The notes beneath the pieces are model-generated. The model saw only the letters and a program-made list of their open reading frames with translations, did no database searches and was not told the origin of the DNA. Of a stretch of 64,000 nt of DNA, positions 59,747-64,000 are shown piece after piece. Made by a program: the position numbers and the translations under genes. Within the stretch, counting starts at the first letter, position 1. Every line of letters starts with the position of its first letter. Source of the DNA: Petrosia ficiformis (lineage: Eukaryota; Porifera; Demospongiae; Haplosclerida; Petrosiidae); contig OX345643.1 in the NCBI GenBank assembly GCA_947044365.1, positions 407,501-471,500 on the forward strand, read 5' to 3'.

Positions 59747-62700
59747 ATGTCAAAAGGCAAGCAGTCTACATTATTTCACTCATGGACCACCAAAGGCAAA
59801 GGGAAAGAACGAGCTGTGGAGAATAAATCTCACAAAAAAAAAGAAGAAATCATTTACCTGGATGATGAAGGCACAGACCAAGTACAGAATAATGATATCG
59901 TGCCAAAATATTTAGAGGATCCAGGAATTGAATTAGGAGAAGAACTGGATGATTTTTTCATGGATGACATCGCAGATGAAGTAATTACACTTTCTAACGA
60001 GACTCCAGCAGAGACAACCTCGTGTGTATCAAACCGTGATATTCATAACTCAAGTGTTTATGAAGAAATACCAGGTTTTGATGTAGAGGCTGGAATGAAG
60101 TACATATATCCAACAAACTACCCAATTAGAGATTATCAATTCAATATTGTCAAGAAAGCCCTTTTTAGAAATACCTTGGTTTCTCTTCCGACTGGTCTGG
60201 GAAAAACTTTCATAGCAGCTGTAGTTATGTATAACTTCTATCGCTGGTATCCTCACAAGAAAGTTGTATTTTTAGCACCCACGAAACCTCTTGTAGCTCA
60301 ACAGATAGAAGCCTGTTTTGGAATAATGGGTAAGTTCATACTAAGTGTCCTTTAATCAAATGTTCATTAATACATACATGGAAAACAAAAATGACAGTAT
60401 CTAAATGTGGATTTTATTATCAATATGTACTCAGAGCATTCTTTATTAGAGCTAGTCAGAGCATTCTTTAAAAGAGCTAGTCAGAGCATTCTTTATTAGA
60501 GCTAGTCAGAGCATTCTTTATTAGAGCTAGTCAGAGCATTCTTTAAAAGAGATTCTTCTTTAATAGATGGCAAGGCAAGTTTCTAATAAACTTGTATCCA
60601 GGAAATGAATCATATATCACCATGGCAACATAGTTGAACATATGTATACAAGTACATGTAATGAAATGTTTTTACCACAATAACATTGCTTAGGTATTCC
60701 GCAAGTAGACACAGCTGAGATGACAGGTAGTATGGCCCCCAAAGAGAGAGTTACGCAATGGGAGAGAAAGAGAGTGTTTTTTCTCACTCCTCAAGTAATG
60801 CAGAATGATTTAGGAAGAGGATCTTGTCCCTCTAGTGATATTAGTTGTGTTGTATTCGACGAGGCACACAAAGCATTAGGAAACCACGCCTACTGTCAGG
60901 TAATTTATTATGAAATTACTTTCTATCCTGATAATTAGAGAGAAATTATTTCCTATTCAGGTAATTAGAGAGCTAAATAACGCCGGAGGATCTTTTAGAG
61001 TATTAGGTTTATCTGCTACTCCCGGTAATGATTTAAAGGTGAACTAACAAAGTCATATCTATCTATGTGATAATGACTCTATCTAACCTTCAGGCAGTTC
61101 AACAAGTGGTTACTAATCTTCTCATCAGCCATATTGAAATACGAAGTGAGGAAGCTCTTGATATTCAACAATATCTTCATGAAAGAAAAATGGAGAAGAT
61201 TGTTGTGTCACTTGAGGGTGAAATACTGGAGATTAAGAATGTCTTCAAAAGAGTGAGTATAATTAATTATAGTATTTATAATCTATTCCTTGTTTTTATA
61301 TATTGTACATTCTGTGGATTGTAATAAATAAACTATAGATAAACACTTAATTATAAAAGTCATTGGACATTGTATTGATAATAATAAATAAACTATAGAT
61401 AAACACTTAATTATAAAAGTCATTGGACATTGTATTGATAATAATAAATAAACTATAGATAAACACTTCATTATAAAACTCATTGTACATTGTATTGATA
61501 ATAATAAATAAACTATAGATAAACACTTAATTATAAAACTCATTGTACATTGTATTGATAATAATAAATAAACTATAGATAAACACTTCATTATAAACGT
61601 CATTGGACATTGTATTGATAATAATAAATAAACTATAGATAAACACTTCATTATAAAACTCATTGTACATTGTATTGATAATAATAAATAAACTATAGAT
61701 AAACACTTAATTATAAAAGTCATTGGACATTTTATTGATAATAATAAATAAACTATAGATAAACACTTAATTATAAAAGTTATTGTACATTATTTTTATA
61801 GTAAGTTAGTAACTACTTTCTCCAGTTATTTTATTCTAATGTTAGAAAATGTTATAAAGTTTTTCTAATTATTAGATATTGAATGAAATAGTGAATCGGC
61901 TAGTGAAATATCAGGCATTTTATAATTGTGACGTTGAGCGTCTTAGCAAGTTCCAAATCTTACAAGCTAGAGAAGAGTTTCGTAAGGATGCTGTACCTGG
62001 ACCACAGGTAGAAAATATTAGTATACTTGTGTGTGTGACTATGTCTAAATGGGATTGTGTATGTGTGTGCAGTGTGTCTATGTGTGTCAATGTCTTTGGC
62101 TATGTCTGTCTGTCTGTTTGTCTGTTGTATGTCTGTCTATTTGTCTGTGTCAGTGTGTCTATGTATATATATATGTCCTGTTTGTCTATTCATCGATGTT
62201 TCTTTGATTGTGTGTATGTGTGTATACCTACTAATGTCATGTTCTATTCCATGTAGCTAGGTATAGTTGAAGGTGACTTTGCACTTGCCATCAGTCTCTT
62301 CCATGCGTTTGAACTGCTTCTTCAACATGGTATGAGATCATTCTATCATTTTCTTCATTCCTGTATCACACAGGGCCACTCAAGAGCTAAATCTCAATTA
62401 TCATCAAATAGAGATTTTAAATTTATAATGAATCGTCTAGCAAATCAAATCGGATGTGAATCTATGATACCACCACAACATGCAAACAGTTCTCTTTACT
62501 GTCCATCTGTGACAATAGACGGAGATTTCTTTTACAGTCATCCTAAACTTAAGCAGCTAGAGGATATAGTATTGAAGCACTTTAGAGAGCAACAGGCACA
62601 AACCAAGCTACATTCTGAATCACTTGTTGCACAATCTCACACCAGGGTAATGATCTTCTCTCAATATCGTGAGAGTGTGAGAGAGATAGCAGATATGTTA

Positions 62701-63214
62701 TCTCAACATACTCCCATGGTTCGTGTAATGAGTTTCATGGGACAAGCCTCCACTGGGAAGAACTGTAAAGGACAAACACAAAGAGAACAGATTGAGGTAT
62801 GAACGTTCAGGAATCTGGATGTTGGAATTTGGATGTGGTATGGTTTGGGAACCTGGATATATATGGATCAGGAATCTGGATGTGGTATGGTTCAGGAACC
62901 TGGATATATATGGATCAGGAACCTGAATGTATGGTTCAGGAACCTGGATGTAGTATGAAGTACTTTTAGTTCTATACATGTTGTGTGTATCAATGGATGG
63001 ATCAATGGATGGATAGATTGATGAATAGATGGATCGATGGATGGATGGATTGATGAATGGATGGATCGATGGATGGATGGATGGATTGATGAATGGATGG
63101 ATTGATGGATGGATGGATTGATGAATGGATGGATGGATGGATGGATGGATGGATGGATTGATGAATAGATGGATCGATGGATGGATGGATTGATGAATAG
63201 ACAGATAGATAGAC

Positions 63215-63278
<64 letters not shown>

Positions 63279-64000
63279 GTATATAACTATATAATGTTAT
63301 ATATATAGGTAGTACATAAGTTTCGTGATGGAGGTTACAATACTTTGGTGTGTACATGTGTCGGAGAAGAAGGATTGGACATTGGAGAAGTGGATTTGAT
63401 AATTTGTTTTGATGCTCATAAATCTCCTATTCGTTTGGTTCAGAGAATGGGAAGAACAGGTAGAAAGAGAAATGGAAGGATTGTAACAATAGTAGCAGCT
63501 GGAAAAGAAGAACAGGTTTGTCTAGCTACATACTGGATTGCACTACTGTACTATACTGTACTGTACTATACTGTACTGTACTATACTGTACTATACTGTA
63601 CTGTACTGTACTATACTATACTGTACAGTACAGCACAGCACAGTACAGTACAGTACATACAGTACAGTACAGTACAGTACAGTATAGTACAGTACAGTAC
63701 AGCACAGCACAGTATAGTACAGTACAGTACAGCACAGTACAGTACAGTACATACAGTACAGTACAGTACTGTACAGTATAGTACAGTATAGTACAGTATA
63801 GCACAGTACAGTACAGTACATGCAGTACAGTACAGTACAGTACAGTATAGTACAGTACAGTACAGCACAGTACAGTACAGCACAGTACAGTACAGTACAG
63901 TACAGTACAGTACAGTATAGTACAGTATAGTACAGTATAGCACAGTACAGTACAGTACATACAGTATAGTACAGTACAGTATAGTACAGTACAGTATAGT
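59747..64000 (+). CDS. FANCM: FANCM, DEAH translocase of the Fanconi anaemia pathway (N-terminal part, runs off the window)
   Basis: Branch-migrating DNA translocase that anchors the Fanconi core complex at stalled forks. Starts [16 protein letters not shown], like the animal FANCM N-terminus (Q-x-TLF-x-x-W). Motifs in order: [12 protein letters not shown] (Q motif), [20 protein letters not shown] (Walker A, about residue 147), [49 protein letters not shown] (DEAH, motif II), [19 protein letters not shown] (motif III), a helical insert ([20 protein letters not shown]), [40 protein letters not shown], and [18 protein letters not shown] (motif VI). Exon 1 ends at 60329 and exon 2 starts at 60694. 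The C-terminal part (FAAP24-binding, ERCC4-like) would lie beyond 64000. The last seen exon ends near 63515 (AAGKEEQ). Confidence 0.95.
60431..60552. repeat. 25-bp minisatellite in FANCM intron 1
   Basis: Five copies of TCAGAGCATTCTTTATTAGA plus GCTAG, alternating TTATTAG and TTAAAAG variants. Confidence 0.9.
61320..61795. repeat. 60-bp minisatellite in FANCM intron
   Basis: Eight copies of a 60-bp unit (ATAATAAATAAACTATAGAT, AAACACTTAATTATAAAAGT, CATTGGACATTGTATTGAT). Variants AAGTCATTGGACA and AACTCATTGTACA alternate. Gives a chance minus-strand frame because 60 is a multiple of three. Confidence 0.95.
62005..62255. repeat. GTGTGTCTATGTCTGT-rich intron
   Basis: Degenerate GT/CTGT repeats filling the intron between AVPGPQ and LGIVEGDF in FANCM. 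Confidence 0.7.
62808..62955. repeat. CAGGAACCTGGAT minisatellite
   Basis: Four or five imperfect copies of a unit of about 43 bp (TGGTATGGTTCAGGAACCTG plus GATATATATGGAT) at the start of a FANCM intron. Confidence 0.85.
62995..63280. repeat. (GGAT)n and (GATA)n microsatellite
   Basis: GGAT with TTGATGAAT interruptions, then about 20 GATA units, ending before the [11 protein letters not shown] exon of FANCM. Confidence 0.95.
63540..64000. repeat. (CTGTA)n / (TACAG)n inverted pentanucleotide array
   Basis: The left part (to about 63625) is CTGTA/CTATA on the plus strand; the rest is the complementary TACAG/TATAG, continuing to the window end. The two halves can pair as a long hairpin. Lies in a FANCM intron. 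Confidence 0.93.

Noticed and set aside
61283..61723. Repeat protein on the minus strand
   Set aside because: Produced by the 60-bp minisatellite inside a FANCM intron; exons on the plus strand flank it in frame.
63540..64000. Telomere or centromere satellite
   Set aside because: The units are variable pentanucleotides with a strand switch inside a gene, unlike TTAGGG or a long monomer satellite.

Overview
The window is from an animal nuclear genome, most likely an early-branching metazoan such as a demosponge (an inference). It is AT-rich and gene-dense, with short introns flanked by GT/AG, polyadenylated-type genes on both strands, and very many tetranucleotide microsatellites and minisatellites, nearly all inside introns or between genes. 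The gene content is typical animal: EPAC-type Rap exchange factor, protein disulfide isomerase, NPL4, BBS1, thymidine kinase 1, survivin, CCDC96, FANCM. There are no bacterial, plasmid or CRISPR features.

Layout. 304-6330 (+): 3' part of an EPAC (RAPGEF3/4-like) gene. 6633-20582: a cluster of FAM234-like single-pass membrane proteins with FG-GAP/VCBS calcium loops: one copy on the minus strand (805 aa), then a PDI gene on the minus strand (10192-13175), then a truncated copy (13462-13812) and two full copies on the plus strand (942 and 841 aa). 21029-31340 (minus): NPL4, BBS1 and TK1 in close tandem. 31462-35547 (+): CCDC96-like axonemal coiled-coil gene, with a tRNA-like sequence and a foldback element in its introns. 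35615-36594 (minus): survivin. 37290-45273 (+): four tandem GH27 alpha-galactosidase genes with the same four-exon structure; the first has lost a disulfide pair and several substrate-binding residues. 45577-51029 (+): RUN plus PTB-like protein. 51210-51668 (minus): TMEM141-like protein. 51739-57940 (+): double-BTB protein with a UBA/CUE-like tail. 58074-59726 (minus): unrecognised multi-pass membrane protein. 59747-64000 (+): N-terminal helicase part of FANCM, running off the window.

How the genes relate. Most are unrelated housekeeping, ciliary or DNA-repair genes packed with very short intergenic gaps (20-700 bp), many of them head-to-head pairs that probably share promoters. Two local gene families are the exceptions: the FAM234-like cluster, whose copies are nearly identical over the calcium-binding core but differ in a few exposed segments, and the alpha-galactosidase cluster, where three copies look homogenised and one looks re-purposed. 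P4HB, NPLOC4, TK1 and BIRC5 all lie on human 17q25.3, so part of this window may be an ancient animal linkage block.

Mobile DNA is limited to small non-autonomous elements: three hAT-like ones (29715-30011, 50213-50817 with a BED zinc-finger reading frame, 58585-58742) and several foldback/MITE-like sequences. Exon coordinates were read by eye from splice signals and frame; they are firm for FAM234, PDI, survivin, TMEM141 and the alpha-galactosidases (the summed exon lengths are whole codons) and approximate elsewhere.
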